From Burkholderia oklahomensis C6786 (GTDB taxonomy: Bacteria; Pseudomonadota; Gammaproteobacteria; Burkholderiales; Burkholderiaceae): DNA of 64,000 nucleotides. Of the stretch, positions 21,686 to 32,424 are shown in pieces (within the stretch, counting starts at the first letter, position 1; each line of letters opens with the position of its first letter). The stretch lies in the NCBI RefSeq assembly GCF_000959365.1, contig NZ_CP009555.1, positions 3,596,001 to 3,660,000 on the forward strand, read 5' to 3'. The position numbers and the translations under genes were made by a program. Below the pieces are notes generated by a model. It saw nothing but the letters and a program-made list of their open reading frames with translations. It searched no databases and was not told the origin of the DNA.

Positions 21686-22873
21686 ATGACCCGTTCAAGT
21701 TCGTTAAATGCCCGTACGGGCACGTCAAACCGCGACGATTATAGCCCAAGCGCCGGCCCCGCCGACGCTTCTCCCGGCGATTCGCTCGACGACGATCTGA
21801 CGAGCGACGCGCTCGTCGCTCCCGCGAGCGCCGATCCCGGCGCCGATGCGCCGCGCGTGATCGAGGTGCCGCCCGCGCTTGCGGGTGAGCGCCTCGACAA
21901 GGCGCTCGCGCAGCTTTTCCCCGAGTTCTCGCGCAGCCGTCTGCAGCAATGGATCGAGTCGGAGCGCGTGCGCGTCGACGGCGCGCTCGCGAAAATCCGG
22001 CAGCCCGTGCCGCTCGGCGCGACGATCGAGCTGTTGCCGGATCTGCTTCCCGAGCAGCTCGCGTTCGCGCCGGAGCCGGTGCCGCTGTCGGTCGTCTACG
22101 AGGACGACACGCTCGTCGTCATCGACAAGCCGGCCGGTCTCGTCGTCCACCCGGCCGCGGGCAACTGGAGCGGCACGCTGCTGAACGGCCTGCTGCACCG
22201 CTATGCCGATGCGGCCGGCCTGCCGCGCGCGGGCATCGTGCATCGGCTCGACAAGGAGACGTCGGGCCTGATGGTCGTCGCGCGCACGCTCGCCGCGCAG
22301 ACCGATCTGATTCGCCAATTGCAGGCGCGCACGGTGAAGCGCCGCTATTTCGCGCTCGCGTGGGGGCAGATGCCCGCCGAGGGCACGATCGATGCGCCGA
22401 TCGGCCGCGATCCGCGCGAACGCACGCGGATGGCGGTCGTCACCGGCGCGGCGGGCAAGCCGGCGCGCACGCATTTCCGCACGGTCGATACGGCGATGTG
22501 GGCGCGCCAGCCGGTATCGGCGATCCATTGCGATCTCGAGACCGGGCGCACGCATCAGATCCGCGTACACTGCGCGCACGTCGGGCATCCGCTCCTCGGC
22601 GATCCGGTGTACGGCCGCGCGCGCGGCAAGCGCTCGGTCGCGCCGCTGCCGGGCGGCTTCGCGCGGCAGGCGCTGCACGCGTGGCGGCTCGGCCTCGTCC
22701 ATCCCGCGACCGGCCGGACGATGCAATGGCGCGCGCCGCTGCCGGACGATCTCGCGGCGCTCGTCGACGCGCTCGGCTTCGGCTCGGACGATGCGGAATT
22801 CGGTGATGACGACGCGGTCTATGACGACGGTTACGATGAAGGCATCCCGTATGCCGACGACGATGAGGATTGA
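21686..22873 (+). CDS. rluD: 23S rRNA pseudouridine synthase RluD
   Basis: The 395-residue RluA-family enzyme makes pseudouridines in helix 69 of 23S rRNA. It has an N-terminal extension, an S4 RNA-binding domain ([18 protein letters not shown]), the catalytic motif HRLDKETSG at 186-194 with Asp189 as nucleophile, and a very acidic C-terminus. The divergent bamD-rluD-pgeF arrangement is typical of proteobacteria. The first in-frame ATG is used; the N-terminal 55 residues are not conserved, so a later start is possible. Confidence 0.93.
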   Translation: MTRSSSLNARTGTSNRDDYSPSAGPADASPGDSLDDDLTSDALVAPASADPGADAPRVIEVPPALAGERLDKALAQLFPEFSRSRLQQWIESERVRVDGALAKIRQPVPLGATIELLPDLLPEQLAFAPEPVPLSVVYEDDTLVVIDKPAGLVVHPAAGNWSGTLLNGLLHRYADAAGLPRAGIVHRLDKETSGLMVVARTLAAQTDLIRQLQARTVKRRYFALAWGQMPAEGTIDAPIGRDPRERTRMAVVTGAAGKPARTHFRTVDTAMWARQPVSAIHCDLETGRTHQIRVHCAHVGHPLLGDPVYGRARGKRSVAPLPGGFARQALHAWRLGLVHPATGRTMQWRAPLPDDLAALVDALGFGSDDAEFGDDDAVYDDGYDEGIPYADDDED

Positions 22874-22879
22874 CTGCCG

Positions 22880-23737
22880 ATGACGACGTTGCGACCCCTG
22901 ACGCTGGCCGATTGCGTGCAACCCGACTGGCACGCGCCGCCGCGCGTGCGCGCGCTCGTCTCGACGCGCAACGGCGGCGTGAGCGAGCCACCTTACGGCG
23001 GTTGGGGCGACGCGGGCGAGGTCGCGGGCGGGATGAACCTCGGCCGGCATACGGGCGACGACCCGGCGCACGTCGAGACGAACCGCGCGCGGCTGCTCGC
23101 GTTGACAGGCGAGTCGCGCGCGGCCTGGCTCGACCAGGTGCACGGCACGGACGTCGTGCGCGCGGAGGACGTGCTTGCCGCGAGCGCGGGCGAATCGGGC
23201 GAGGCGGGAGCAGGCGGCGTCGTGCGCGCGGACGCGAGCGTGGCCGCGACGCCGGGCGCGGTCTGCGTCGTGATGGTCGCCGACTGTCTGCCGGTGCTGC
23301 TGTGCGACGGCGCGGGCCGCGCCGTCGGCGCGGCACACGCGGGCTGGCGCGGCCTCGTCGCGGGGATCGTCGAGAAGACGGCCGAGCGCGTCGCGGCGTT
23401 GGCGGGCGGCCGCGTCGACGGTCTTCATGCGTATCTCGGACCGGCGATCGGCCCGACCGCGTTCGAAGTCGGCGCCGAAGTGCGTTCGGCCTTTCTCGAT
23501 GCGGCGCCGCTCGCCGATTATGCGGCGACCGAGCGCGCGTTCGCGCCGCGGGCGGACGCCCCCGGCAAGTATCTGGCGGATCTCCATGCGCTCGCGCGGC
23601 TGCGCCTCGCGCGAGCCGGCGTCACGCGCGTGAGCGGCGCCGCCGCGTGCACGGTGACCGAGCGCGCGCGCTTCTATTCGTATCGGCGCGATCGCGTGAC
23701 GGGCCGCATGGCCGCGATGATCTGGCTTGCCGAATGA
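22880..23737 (+). CDS. pgeF: Purine nucleoside phosphorylase/peptidoglycan editing factor PgeF
   Basis: The 285-residue YfiH/laccase-domain protein keeps the metal-site residues His88 (QVHGTD), Cys136 (ADCLPVLL) and His153 (HAGWRG). Family members have been described as a purine nucleoside phosphorylase and as a factor that removes wrongly incorporated residues from peptidoglycan precursors. It starts 6 bases after rluD and is surely cotranscribed with it. Confidence 0.92.
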   Translation: MTTLRPLTLADCVQPDWHAPPRVRALVSTRNGGVSEPPYGGWGDAGEVAGGMNLGRHTGDDPAHVETNRARLLALTGESRAAWLDQVHGTDVVRAEDVLAASAGESGEAGAGGVVRADASVAATPGAVCVVMVADCLPVLLCDGAGRAVGAAHAGWRGLVAGIVEKTAERVAALAGGRVDGLHAYLGPAIGPTAFEVGAEVRSAFLDAAPLADYAATERAFAPRADAPGKYLADLHALARLRLARAGVTRVSGAAACTVTERARFYSYRRDRVTGRMAAMIWLAE

Positions 23738-24154
23738 CGGCCGCCCGCCGCGAGCGGCCCTTTATTGCAAGTCACTACGGAGTCGAAGCGGTATTTTCGC
23801 CGCGCCGCCTGGCGCGATTTGCTGCGCCGCTCTGTGCGATTGCTGTCATCAAGATCGCTTAGACTCTCGCCGGCCCAATTGGCCGGGCGTGGCCGCCGGG
23901 CCTCGCGCGGCGCGTTTCGCAACAGTCATTCCGGTTTGCGAAGCATGTGTTGTCGGAGGTGACGGATCACATGGGGAAAACGATAATGATAAAACTACTG
24001 CACTGCGGCAGAATCTGGAGAAACGCTCCGGAGCGCGACGCCCGGCTGGACGGGGCGCGCAGTGGGTGGTCGACATCATGCGGCTCGAGCAGGATTTCCA
24101 GGGTCCCCGCAGGCAATACCGAGGAAACACCGAGGAACCACCGTTAAGGCAGGT
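23738..24154 (+). other. Intergenic region upstream of phaC
   Basis: No gene is seen in these 417 bases. The left half is ordinary G+C-rich DNA. The segment around 23980-24010 is more A+T-rich and carries the promoter-like pair described separately; the phaC leader would be about 160 bases long. Confidence 0.6.
23959..23987 (+). promoter_or_regulatory. Candidate sigma-70 promoter for phaC
   Basis: GTGACG at 23959-23964 and GATAAT at 23982-23987 are separated by exactly 17 bases. The -10 is close to consensus and the -35 matches four of six positions. Confidence 0.45.
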
Positions 24155-26038
24155 ATGACAGCATCGAAAAATTCGTCGACGTCCTCTCATACGGATACTC
24201 CCCAGGGTCGCGAGACAGCCGGATCGGCGACCCAGCCCATGCAACAGATGTTCGAGGCCTGGCTCAGCGCGTGGCGCGGCTTCGCAGACCCGGCCCGGGC
24301 AGCAGCAGGCGGCGCGCTAGCGCAGCCGCCGTTCGCGGCGTTCCAGCCGCCTCAGTCGTTCCCGTTCGCAATGCCGAAGATGCCGCCGATGCCCGAATGG
24401 CCCGGCGCGGCCGCGTCGTTCGCGGGGCTCGCGCCCGTCGCGTCGGTGCCGCCCGCGCGACTGCAGAAGCTGCAGGCCGACTATTCGCGCGATTGTCTCG
24501 CACTGATCCAGCAGGCGACGGCCGCGACGCCGGCCGCCCCTGATCTGAAGGACCGGCGCTTCAGCTCGGACGCGTGGAAGGCGTCGCCCGCGCACGCGTT
24601 CGCGGCCGCGTGGTATCTGCTGAACGCGCGCTATCTGCAGGAGCTCGCCGACGCGCTCGAGACCGATCCGAAGACCCGCGAGCGGATCCGCTTCACGGTC
24701 CAGCAATGGACGGCCGCGGCGTCGCCGAGCAACTTCCTCGCGCTCAATCCCGAGGCGCAGAAGAATCTCGTCGAGACGCAAGGCGAGAGCCTGCGGCTCG
24801 GGATGATGAACCTGCTCGCCGACATGCAGCGCGGCAAGATCTCGCAGACGGACGAATCGCAGTTCGTCGTCGGCAAGAATCTCGCGGTGACGGAAGGCGC
24901 GGTCGTCTACGAGAACGACCTGATCCAGTTGATCCAGTACAAGCCGACGACGGCAACCGTCTTCGAGCGGCCGCTTCTCATCGTGCCGCCTTGCATCAAC
25001 AAGTTCTATATCCTCGATCTGCAGCCGGAGAATTCGCTCGTCGCGCATGCGCTTTCGTGCGGCCATCAGGTCTATCTGGTGTCGTGGCGCAACGCCGACG
25101 CGTCGGTCGCGCACAAGACCTGGGACGACTATATGGACGAGGGGCTCCTCGCCGCGATCGACGTCGTCCAGCAGGTGAGCGGGCGCGAGCAGATCAACAC
25201 GCTCGGCTTTTGCGTCGGCGGCACGATGCTTGCGACGGCGCTCGCGGTGCTCGCCGCGCGCGGCGAGCATCCGGCCGCATCGATGACGCTCCTCACCGCG
25301 ATGCTCGACTTCTCCGATACGGGCATCCTCGACGTGTTCGTCGACGAAGCGCACGTGCAAATGCGCGAGCAGACGATCGGCGGCAAGAACGGCGCGACGC
25401 CGGGCCTGATGCGCGGCGTCGAGTTCGCGAACACGTTCTCGTTCCTGCGTCCGAACGATCTCGTCTGGAACTACGTCGTCGACAATTACCTGAAGGGCCG
25501 CACGCCGGCGCCGTTCGACCTTCTGTACTGGAACAGCGATTCGACGAGCCTGCCCGGCCCGATGTACGCGTGGTATCTGCGGAACACCTATCTCGAGAAC
25601 AAACTGCGCGAGCCGGACGCGCTCACGGTGTGCGGCGAGCCCGTCGATCTGTCGCGGATCGACTTGCCGACCTTCATCTACGGCTCGCGCGAGGATCACA
25701 TCGTGCCGTGGCAGACCGCATACGAATCGACGTCGCTGCTGACGGGGCCGCTCAAGTTCGTGCTCGGCGCGTCGGGCCACATCGCGGGCGTCATCAACCC
25801 GCCCGCGAAGAAGAAGCGCAGCTACTGGACCTACGACGCGGGTGCGAAGGAGCTGCCGGAATCGGCGAGCGACTGGCTCGACGCGGCGACCGAGCATCCG
25901 GGCAGCTGGTGGCCGGAGTGGATCGAGTGGCTCGGTCAGTACGGCGGCCGCAAGGTGAAGCCGCGCGCGCAGCTCGGCTCCGCGCGCTTCCCGGTGATCG
26001 AGCCCGCGCCCGGCCGGTATGTGATGCGGCGCGATTGA
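24155..26038 (+). CDS. phaC: Class I poly(3-hydroxyalkanoate) synthase PhaC
   Basis: The 627-residue synthase polymerises 3-hydroxyacyl-CoA into storage polyester. The lipase-like box is GFCVGG with Cys353; Asp514 (SREDHIVP) and His542 (ASGHIAG) complete the triad in their usual places. The N-terminal domain has the class I pattern. The ATG at 24155 (MTASKNSS) follows AAGGCAGG. It leads phaC-phaA-phaB-phaR, all on the same strand, for turning acetyl-CoA into polyhydroxybutyrate. Confidence 0.97.
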   Translation: MTASKNSSTSSHTDTPQGRETAGSATQPMQQMFEAWLSAWRGFADPARAAAGGALAQPPFAAFQPPQSFPFAMPKMPPMPEWPGAAASFAGLAPVASVPPARLQKLQADYSRDCLALIQQATAATPAAPDLKDRRFSSDAWKASPAHAFAAAWYLLNARYLQELADALETDPKTRERIRFTVQQWTAAASPSNFLALNPEAQKNLVETQGESLRLGMMNLLADMQRGKISQTDESQFVVGKNLAVTEGAVVYENDLIQLIQYKPTTATVFERPLLIVPPCINKFYILDLQPENSLVAHALSCGHQVYLVSWRNADASVAHKTWDDYMDEGLLAAIDVVQQVSGREQINTLGFCVGGTMLATALAVLAARGEHPAASMTLLTAMLDFSDTGILDVFVDEAHVQMREQTIGGKNGATPGLMRGVEFANTFSFLRPNDLVWNYVVDNYLKGRTPAPFDLLYWNSDSTSLPGPMYAWYLRNTYLENKLREPDALTVCGEPVDLSRIDLPTFIYGSREDHIVPWQTAYESTSLLTGPLKFVLGASGHIAGVINPPAKKKRSYWTYDAGAKELPESASDWLDAATEHPGSWWPEWIEWLGQYGGRKVKPRAQLGSARFPVIEPAPGRYVMRRD

Positions 26039-26134
26039 CGAACGGCGGAAGGCGGAGCACGCTTTCCTTCGCTACCGATTTTTAACAGGGCGGTTCGCGG
26101 CGCGCCGTGCCGTGTTCGCTCGGAGGATAGTGAA

Positions 26135-27316
26135 ATGACTGACGTAGTGATCGTATCGGCCGCGCGTACCGCGGTCGGCAAGTTCGGCGGCTCGCTCGCG
26201 AAGATCGCCGCGCCGGAGCTCGGCGCGACAGTGATCCGCGCGGTGCTCGAGCGAGCGGGCGTGAAGCCGGAGCAGATCAGCGAAGTGATCCTGGGCCAGG
26301 TGCTGACGGCGGGCTCGGGCCAGAACCCGGCGCGCCAGGCGCTGATCGCGGCGGGGCTGCCGAGCGCGGTGCCCGGCATGACGATCAACAAGGTGTGCGG
26401 CTCGGGCCTGAAGGCCGTGATGCTCGCCGCGAACGCGATCGTCGCGGGCGATGCGGAAATCGTCGTCGCGGGCGGCCAGGAGAACATGAGCGCCGCGCCG
26501 CACGTGCTGCCGGGCTCGCGCGACGGCTTTCGGATGGGCGACGCGAAGCTCGTCGACAGCATGATCGTCGACGGCCTGTGGGACGTCTATAACAAGTACC
26601 ACATGGGCGTCACGGCGGAGAACGTCGCGAAGGAATACGGCATCACGCGCGAAGAGCAGGACCAGTTCGCCGCGCTGTCGCAGAACAAGGCAGAAGCCGC
26701 GCAGAAGGCGGGCCGCTTCGACGACGAGATCGTGCCGGTCGAGATCCCGCAGCGCAAGGGCGAGCCGCTTCGCTTCGCGACCGACGAGTTCGTCCGCCAC
26801 GGCGTGACGGCCGAGTCGCTCGCGGGCCTGAAACCCGCATTCGCGAAGGACGGCACGGTGACGGCCGCGAACGCGTCCGGCATCAACGACGGCGCGGCCG
26901 CGGTGCTCGTGATGTCGGCGAAGAAGGCCGAGGCGCTCGGCCTCGAGCCGCTTGCGCGGATCAAGGCGTATGCGAACGCGGGCGTCGATCCGAGCGTGAT
27001 GGGCATGGGTCCCGTGCCGGCATCACGACGCTGTCTCGAGCGCGCGGGCTGGTCGGTCGGCGATCTCGACCTGATGGAGATCAACGAGGCGTTCGCCGCG
27101 CAGGCGCTCGCGGTCCACAAGCAGATGGGCTGGGATACGTCGAAGGTCAACGTGAACGGCGGCGCGATCGCGATCGGCCATCCGATCGGCGCATCGGGCT
27201 GCCGGATCCTCGTCACGCTGCTGCACGAAATGCAGAAGCGCGATGCGAAACGCGGCCTCGCGTCGCTTTGCATCGGCGGCGGAATGGGCGTCGCGCTCGC
27301 GGTCGAGCGTCCGTAA
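26135..27316 (+). CDS. phaA: Acetyl-CoA acetyltransferase PhaA
   Basis: The 393-residue biosynthetic thiolase condenses two acetyl-CoA to acetoacetyl-CoA. Catalytic residues are visible: Cys88 (NKVCGSG), His349 (GHPIGASG) and Cys379 (CIGGGMG). It lies between phaC and phaB with a GGAGG ribosome-binding site and supplies the first intermediate of polyhydroxybutyrate. A second thiolase gene (32425) in this window is likely the longer-chain enzyme. Confidence 0.96.
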   Translation: MTDVVIVSAARTAVGKFGGSLAKIAAPELGATVIRAVLERAGVKPEQISEVILGQVLTAGSGQNPARQALIAAGLPSAVPGMTINKVCGSGLKAVMLAANAIVAGDAEIVVAGGQENMSAAPHVLPGSRDGFRMGDAKLVDSMIVDGLWDVYNKYHMGVTAENVAKEYGITREEQDQFAALSQNKAEAAQKAGRFDDEIVPVEIPQRKGEPLRFATDEFVRHGVTAESLAGLKPAFAKDGTVTAANASGINDGAAAVLVMSAKKAEALGLEPLARIKAYANAGVDPSVMGMGPVPASRRCLERAGWSVGDLDLMEINEAFAAQALAVHKQMGWDTSKVNVNGGAIAIGHPIGASGCRILVTLLHEMQKRDAKRGLASLCIGGGMGVALAVERP

Positions 27317-27442
27317 CGCGAATCAGGCGGCAACCGGCCGGGCCGTGCCGGTTGGCGCGACCCGGCGAACAGGCGGATCGGCAGGCAGGCGACGGAGAGG
27401 TTGCCGCTCGGCGCTTCTCAAAACGATAATGGAGTGATGGTT

Positions 27443-28183
27443 ATGTCTCAGCGAATTGCTTACGTAACGGGCGGGATGGGCGGCATCGGCACGAGCATCT
27501 GCCAGCGCCTGTTCAAGGACGGCTTCAAGGTGGTCGCGGGCTGCGGCCCGAACTCGCCGCGCCGCGTGAAATGGCTCGAGGACCAGAAGGCGCTCGGCTA
27601 CGAGTTCCATGCGTCCGAAGGCAACGTCGGCGACTGGGATTCGACGAAGCTGGCGTTCGACAAGGTCAAGGCCGAGATCGGCGAGGTCGACGTGCTCGTC
27701 AACAACGCGGGCATCACGCGCGACGTCGTGTTCCGCAAGATGACGCGCGAAGACTGGACGGCCGTGATCGACACGAACCTGACGAGTCTCTTCAACGTCA
27801 CGAAGCAGGTGATCGACGGCATGGTCGAGCGCGGCTGGGGGCGCATCATCAATATCTCGTCGGTGAACGGCCAGAAGGGGCAGTTCGGCCAGACGAACTA
27901 CTCGACCGCGAAGGCGGGCATTCACGGCTTCACGATGTCGCTCGCGCAGGAAGTCGCGACGAAGGGCGTGACGGTCAACACGGTGTCGCCGGGCTACATC
28001 GGCACGGACATGGTGAAGGCGATTCGTCCGGACGTGCTCGAGAAGATCGTCGCGACGATCCCGGTGCGCCGTCTTGGCTCGCCCGACGAGATCGGCTCGA
28101 TCGTCGCCTGGCTCGCGTCGGAAGAGTCCGGCTTTTCGACGGGCGCCGATTTCTCGCTGAACGGCGGCTTGCATATGGGCTGA
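27443..28183 (+). CDS. phaB: Acetoacetyl-CoA reductase PhaB
   Basis: The 246-residue short-chain dehydrogenase makes (R)-3-hydroxybutyryl-CoA with NADPH. The cofactor site is TGGMGGIG near the N-terminus; NNAG, Ser140, Tyr153 and Lys157 form the active site. The start MSQRIAYV at 27443 matches the family; an in-frame ATG two codons upstream is possible. It is third in the PHA cluster. Confidence 0.96.
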   Translation: MSQRIAYVTGGMGGIGTSICQRLFKDGFKVVAGCGPNSPRRVKWLEDQKALGYEFHASEGNVGDWDSTKLAFDKVKAEIGEVDVLVNNAGITRDVVFRKMTREDWTAVIDTNLTSLFNVTKQVIDGMVERGWGRIINISSVNGQKGQFGQTNYSTAKAGIHGFTMSLAQEVATKGVTVNTVSPGYIGTDMVKAIRPDVLEKIVATIPVRRLGSPDEIGSIVAWLASEESGFSTGADFSLNGGLHMG

Positions 28184-28320
28184 GCCATGCGGCCGGGCGG
28201 CGCATGCCGTCCGGCCGTGTGGGTCGGATGTTCCGGGAACGCCCGGTGCCGCGCGCGGTCGTGCACTGCGTGCGGCACCGGGTGCCGTCACTGCGCTCAT
28301 CAGGCGCTCAAAGGCGTTAC

Positions 28321-28890
28321 ATGACTACTACAAAGAAAACTGGCGAACGGCTGATCAAGAAGTATCCGAACCGCCGTTTGTACGATACGGAGACGAGCAC
28401 CTACATTACGTTGACCGACGTGAAGCAGCTCGTGCTTGGCCAGGAGGATTTCAAGGTCATCGATGCGAAGAGCAACGAAGACCTGACCCGCAGCATTCTG
28501 CTGCAGATCATTCTCGAAGAGGAAAGCGGCGGCGTGCCGATGTTCTCGTCGTCGATGCTGTCGCAGATCATCCGTTTCTACGGGCATGCGATGCAGGGGA
28601 TGATGGGTGCGTATCTGGAGAAGAACATCCAGGCGTTCATCGACATCCAGAGCAAGCTCGCCGACCAATCGAAGAGCCTGTACGAAAACAATGCGATGAA
28701 TCCGGAAGTCTGGTCGCAGTTCATGAACATGCAGGCGCCGATGATGCAAGGGATGATGACGAGCTACATCGAGCAGTCGAAGAACATGTTCGTGCAGATG
28801 CAGGAGCAGATGCAGAACCAGGCGAAGACGATGTTCAGCTCGTTCCCGTTCAAGCCGACGCCGCCGGGCAGCGAGCCCGAGAAGAAGTAA
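28321..28890 (+). CDS. phaR: Polyhydroxyalkanoate synthesis repressor PhaR
   Basis: The 189-residue regulator has the DNA-binding/PHB-accumulation domain (LIKKYPNRRLYDTETSTYITL at residues 10-30) and a Met/Gln-rich C-terminal region that would contact polymer granules. PhaR represses phasin and its own genes until it is titrated by nascent PHB. Its place after phaB is the classical order. Confidence 0.95.
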   Translation: MTTTKKTGERLIKKYPNRRLYDTETSTYITLTDVKQLVLGQEDFKVIDAKSNEDLTRSILLQIILEEESGGVPMFSSSMLSQIIRFYGHAMQGMMGAYLEKNIQAFIDIQSKLADQSKSLYENNAMNPEVWSQFMNMQAPMMQGMMTSYIEQSKNMFVQMQEQMQNQAKTMFSSFPFKPTPPGSEPEKK

Positions 28891-29212
28891 GCGGAGACGG
28901 CGCGGCGCCGTTCGGCGCGGCCGCGTCGCGTGGCGGTCTTGTGGCCGCAGTGCGGCGGCCGGACGGGTTGTCGCGCCCGGCGCCGGCCATGATCTGCTTC
29001 GATGCGCGCGGCCGCGAGGCGGCGGCCGGCGCGTGCCGCAGGCCGGGGATGGCGTGCGGTGCCCGTTGGATTCGATCGGGTTTGCCGGCAATCGCGTGTG
29101 CGGGTGCGCGAGCAAGACCGCGGACGGCGCTCGCTCGCTCGCGTCGCGGCGAGCGGGATCTCATCTCCACATCATCGTTGCGCCGTTCCGGCTGGGTGTC
29201 GCGCGGCAATCG
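28891..29212. other. Intergenic region after phaR
   Basis: Between the end of phaR and the end of the minus-strand acetyltransferase gene I see only G+C-rich DNA with short inverted GCC/GGC stretches (28905-28925) and no T run; no gene or convincing terminator. Confidence 0.5.
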
Positions 29213-29635
29213 TCATATGACGAACGTGCGGACCTGTCGGGATTCGTCGGAAAACGTCGCGTGGAACGTGACGGCGCCCCAGGGCAAATCGGTCGTGAAC
29301 GACCGCGCGATGAAATACTCGGGCGGCACGCCGGTGAGGCTCAGCGCAGCACGCGCGATAAATCCGAAGCGGCCGTAATGGTCTGGGTGCCCGAGCACGA
29401 CGCAGCCATGTGCGCCCAGCAGGCGCAGCCGATCGAGCCCTTCGCGCGCCAGTACGCCGCCGACGCCCGCGTTTTGTCGATCCGGCCGCACGGCCAGCGG
29501 TGCGAGCGCATACCAGTCGAGCCGCTTCCCGTCGTTCAGCACGGGCGGGAATGCGATGTGACCGACGATTGCGTCGTCGTCCACGGCGACGAGACCGAGC
29601 GTGAGCGCATCGTCCTTGCGCAATGCGTCGATCAT
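29213..29635 (-). CDS. GNAT family N-acetyltransferase, possibly missing its start codon
   Basis: The frame from the first standard start (ATG 29635) encodes 140 residues with the GNAT acetyl-CoA motif (LAPLAVRPDRQNAGVGGVLAREGL) and the later HPDHYGRFGF segment, as in the YhbS-type group. The reading frame, however, stays open upstream and encodes a convincing N-terminal beta-alpha unit (FIREEQPRDFDATRAIVEDTF) to about 29749. The codon just before it (29750-29752) reads AGG where an ATG would be expected, and no ATG, GTG or TTG occurs between 29635 and 29830 in this frame. The gene is either N-terminally truncated by loss of its start or uses an unusual start. Substrate unknown. Confidence 0.7.
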   Translation of the reverse strand: MIDALRKDDALTLGLVAVDDDAIVGHIAFPPVLNDGKRLDWYALAPLAVRPDRQNAGVGGVLAREGLDRLRLLGAHGCVVLGHPDHYGRFGFIARAALSLTGVPPEYFIARSFTTDLPWGAVTFHATFSDESRQVRTFVI

Positions 29636-30050
29636 CAGATGCTCGCGCGGGACGTGGCCTGTCTCGTTCCGCGAATTGTGACCGCGAAAAGTGTCTTCGA
29701 CGATCGCGCGAGTCGCGTCGAAATCGCGAGGCTGTTCTTCCCGGATGAACCTGTCGTATTTCTGTCGGGTGGGATGGATGCGTGGAGGGGCCCACGCCGA
29801 GCGTGCCGATCCCCATTTTTGATGCCTCCGACGGCAGCGGTCGTCGCTTCCGGGCTGGTCCGTGCGCCCGCCGTCGCGGCTCTATCCGGCCACGCGTCGG
29901 CCTCCCGCCGCTGGTAGGGTCGCTCGACAGGATTTACAGGCGCCGACGGCCGGAGGCGTCGCCCGACGGGGTAAAATGCGGGCTTCGCAGCCGCGCGCTT
30001 CGCGGCTCCCACAAGACACGGATGCATTAGTGAAGAATCATTTGGAATCA

Positions 30051-31421
30051 ATGGGTAAGGCGAGTGCCACGCCCACGGTCGGGTTCGTCAGCCTCGGGTG
30101 CCCGAAGGCCCTCGTCGACTCCGAGCAGATCATCACCCAGTTGCGCGCGGAAGGCTACGAGATCTCCGGCACGTACGATGGCGCGGATCTCGTCGTCGTC
30201 AACACCTGCGGCTTCATCGACGAAGCCGTTCAGGAGAGCCTCGACGCGATCGGCGAAGCGCTCGCCGAAAACGGCAAGGTGATCGTCACCGGCTGTCTCG
30301 GCGCGAAGAAGAGCGCGAGCGGCTCCGGCCTCATCGAGGAAGTGCATCCGAAAGTGCTCGCCGTCACGGGCCCGCACGCGGTCGGCGAAGTGATGCAGGC
30401 CGTGCACAGCCATCTGCCGAAGCCGCACGATCCGTTCGTCGATCTCGTGCCGGCCGCGGGCATCAAGCTCACGCCGCGCCATTATGCGTATCTGAAGATC
30501 TCCGAAGGCTGCAATCATCGCTGCTCGTTCTGCATCATTCCGTCGATGCGCGGCGACCTCGTGTCGCGGCCCGTCGCCGAGGTGATGCTCGAAGCCGAGA
30601 ACCTGTTCAAGTCCGGCGTGAAGGAACTGCTCGTGATCTCGCAGGACACGAGCGCGTACGGCGTCGACGTCAAGTACCGCACGGGCTTCTGGAACGGCCG
30701 TCCGCTCAAGACCCGGATGACCGAGCTCGTCGGCGCGCTCGGCGAGCTCGCGGCGCAGTACGGCGCGTGGGTGCGTCTGCATTATGTCTATCCGTATCCG
30801 CACGTCGACGAGATCATCCCGATGATGGCCGAAGGCCCGCTGAAGGGCCATGTGCTGCCGTATCTCGACGTGCCGTTCCAGCACGCGCACCCGGACGTGC
30901 TAAAGCGCATGAAGCGCCCGGCGAATGCGGAGAAGGTGCTCGAGCGCGTGCAGAAGTGGCGCGAGATCTGCCCGGATCTGACGATCCGCAGCACGTTCAT
31001 CGCGGGCTTCCCGGGCGAGACCGAGGCGCAATTCGAGACGCTCCTCGACTTCATTCGCGAGGCCGAGCTCGATCGCGTCGGCTGCTTCGCGTATTCTCCG
31101 GTCGAAGGCGCGAGCGCGAACGAGCTCGACGGCGCGCTGCCCGACGACGTGCGCGAGGCGCGCCGCGCGCGCTTCATGGAGGTTGCCGAGGCGGTGTCGG
31201 CCGCGCGCATCGAGCGCAAGGTCGGCAAGACGCTCAAGGTGCTGATCGACGAGGTCAACGCGGAAGGCGGGATCGGCCGCACTGCGGCCGATGCGCCGGA
31301 GATCGACGGCGTCGTCTATGTCGAGCCCGCGACCAAGGCGTCGAAGCGCTACAAGGTCGGCGATTTCGTGTCCGTGAAGATCACGGGCGCGGACGGCCAC
31401 GATCTGTGGGGCGAGGTCTGA
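30051..31421 (+). CDS. rimO: Ribosomal protein S12 methylthiotransferase RimO
   Basis: The 456-residue radical-SAM enzyme adds a methylthio group to an aspartate of ribosomal protein S12. The N-terminal MTTase domain has Cys17, Cys53 and Cys82; the radical SAM motif CxxxCxxC is at Cys154/158/161 (GCNHRCSFC); a TRAM domain ends the protein. The start at ATG 30051 ([16 protein letters not shown]) is chosen; an in-frame GTG at 30030 is an alternative. Confidence 0.95.
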   Translation: MGKASATPTVGFVSLGCPKALVDSEQIITQLRAEGYEISGTYDGADLVVVNTCGFIDEAVQESLDAIGEALAENGKVIVTGCLGAKKSASGSGLIEEVHPKVLAVTGPHAVGEVMQAVHSHLPKPHDPFVDLVPAAGIKLTPRHYAYLKISEGCNHRCSFCIIPSMRGDLVSRPVAEVMLEAENLFKSGVKELLVISQDTSAYGVDVKYRTGFWNGRPLKTRMTELVGALGELAAQYGAWVRLHYVYPYPHVDEIIPMMAEGPLKGHVLPYLDVPFQHAHPDVLKRMKRPANAEKVLERVQKWREICPDLTIRSTFIAGFPGETEAQFETLLDFIREAELDRVGCFAYSPVEGASANELDGALPDDVREARRARFMEVAEAVSAARIERKVGKTLKVLIDEVNAEGGIGRTAADAPEIDGVVYVEPATKASKRYKVGDFVSVKITGADGHDLWGEV

Positions 31422-31423
31422 CG

Positions 31424-32350
31424 ATGTCCGCGACGTTCCCCGACGTGCTCGCGCTCGGCGAGGCGATGGTCGAATTCAATCAGGCGCGGCCGGGCGAGCC
31501 GAACTATCTGCAGGGCTTCGGCGGCGATACGTCGAACTTCTGCGTCGCGGCCGCGCGGCAGGGGGCGCGAGCGGGCTTCGTGTCGGCGGTCGGCGACGAT
31601 CACTTCGGCCGCCTGCTGCTCGATCTTTGGCGACGCGAGCACGTCGACACGTCGTACGTGCGGATCGACGAGCGCGCGCCGACGGGCGTCTATTTCGTGT
31701 CGCACGGCGAGCACGGCCACGCGTTCGATTACCTGCGCGCGGGCTCGGCCGCGAGCCGCTATGCGGTCCGCGATCTGCCGCTCGATGCGCTTGCGGCCGC
31801 GCGTTTCGTCCATTTGTCGGGCGTGAGTCTCGCGATCAGCACGAGCGCGTGCGACGCGGCGTTCGCCGCGATCGCGCACGCGCGGGCGAACGGCGCGCGC
31901 GTGAGCTTCGACACGAACCTGCGTCTCAAGCTCTGGCCGCTGCCGCGCGCGCGTGCGGCGATGTGCGAGGCGCTGCGCCACACGGACGTCTGCCTGCCGA
32001 GCTGGGACGACGTGACGGCGCTCACCGGGCTCGACGAGCGCGACGCGATCGTCGACGCGCTGCTCGGCTACGGGCCGAGCGTCGTCGCGCTGAAGCTCGG
32101 CCGTGAAGGCGCGTATGTCGCGACGCCCGACGAGCGGCGCGTCGTGCCCGGCTTCGTCGTCGACGCGGTCGACGCGACGGGGGCGGGCGACTGCTTCGGC
32201 GGCGCGTTCGTCGCGCGGCTCATCGCGGGCGACGATCCGTTCGCGGCCGCGCGCTACGCGAACGCGGCAGCCGCCTTGTCGACGCAGGGCTTCGGCGCGG
32301 TTGCGCCGATCCCGTCGCGCGACGCGGTCGAACGGCTATTGAATGCGTGA
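31424..32350 (+). CDS. PfkB-family sugar kinase, 2-dehydro-3-deoxygluconokinase-like
   Basis: The 308-residue ribokinase-fold kinase has the N-terminal GGDTSNFCVAAARQG motif and the C-terminal DATGAGDCFGG motif with the catalytic base Asp256. Overall pattern (LGEAMVEFNQ at the start) resembles 2-keto-3-deoxygluconate kinase KdgK, but fructokinase-like activity cannot be excluded. It starts 2 bases after the rimO stop codon, so the two are cotranscribed despite unrelated roles. Confidence 0.85.
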   Translation: MSATFPDVLALGEAMVEFNQARPGEPNYLQGFGGDTSNFCVAAARQGARAGFVSAVGDDHFGRLLLDLWRREHVDTSYVRIDERAPTGVYFVSHGEHGHAFDYLRAGSAASRYAVRDLPLDALAAARFVHLSGVSLAISTSACDAAFAAIAHARANGARVSFDTNLRLKLWPLPRARAAMCEALRHTDVCLPSWDDVTALTGLDERDAIVDALLGYGPSVVALKLGREGAYVATPDERRVVPGFVVDAVDATGAGDCFGGAFVARLIAGDDPFAAARYANAAAALSTQGFGAVAPIPSRDAVERLLNA

Positions 32351-32424
32351 CTCGAATGCGTGACGCGCGCGGCGGCGGCCGCGTGCTCCATCGGTTTTCA
32401 TCAAGAGAAGAAAGGGAGGCAACG

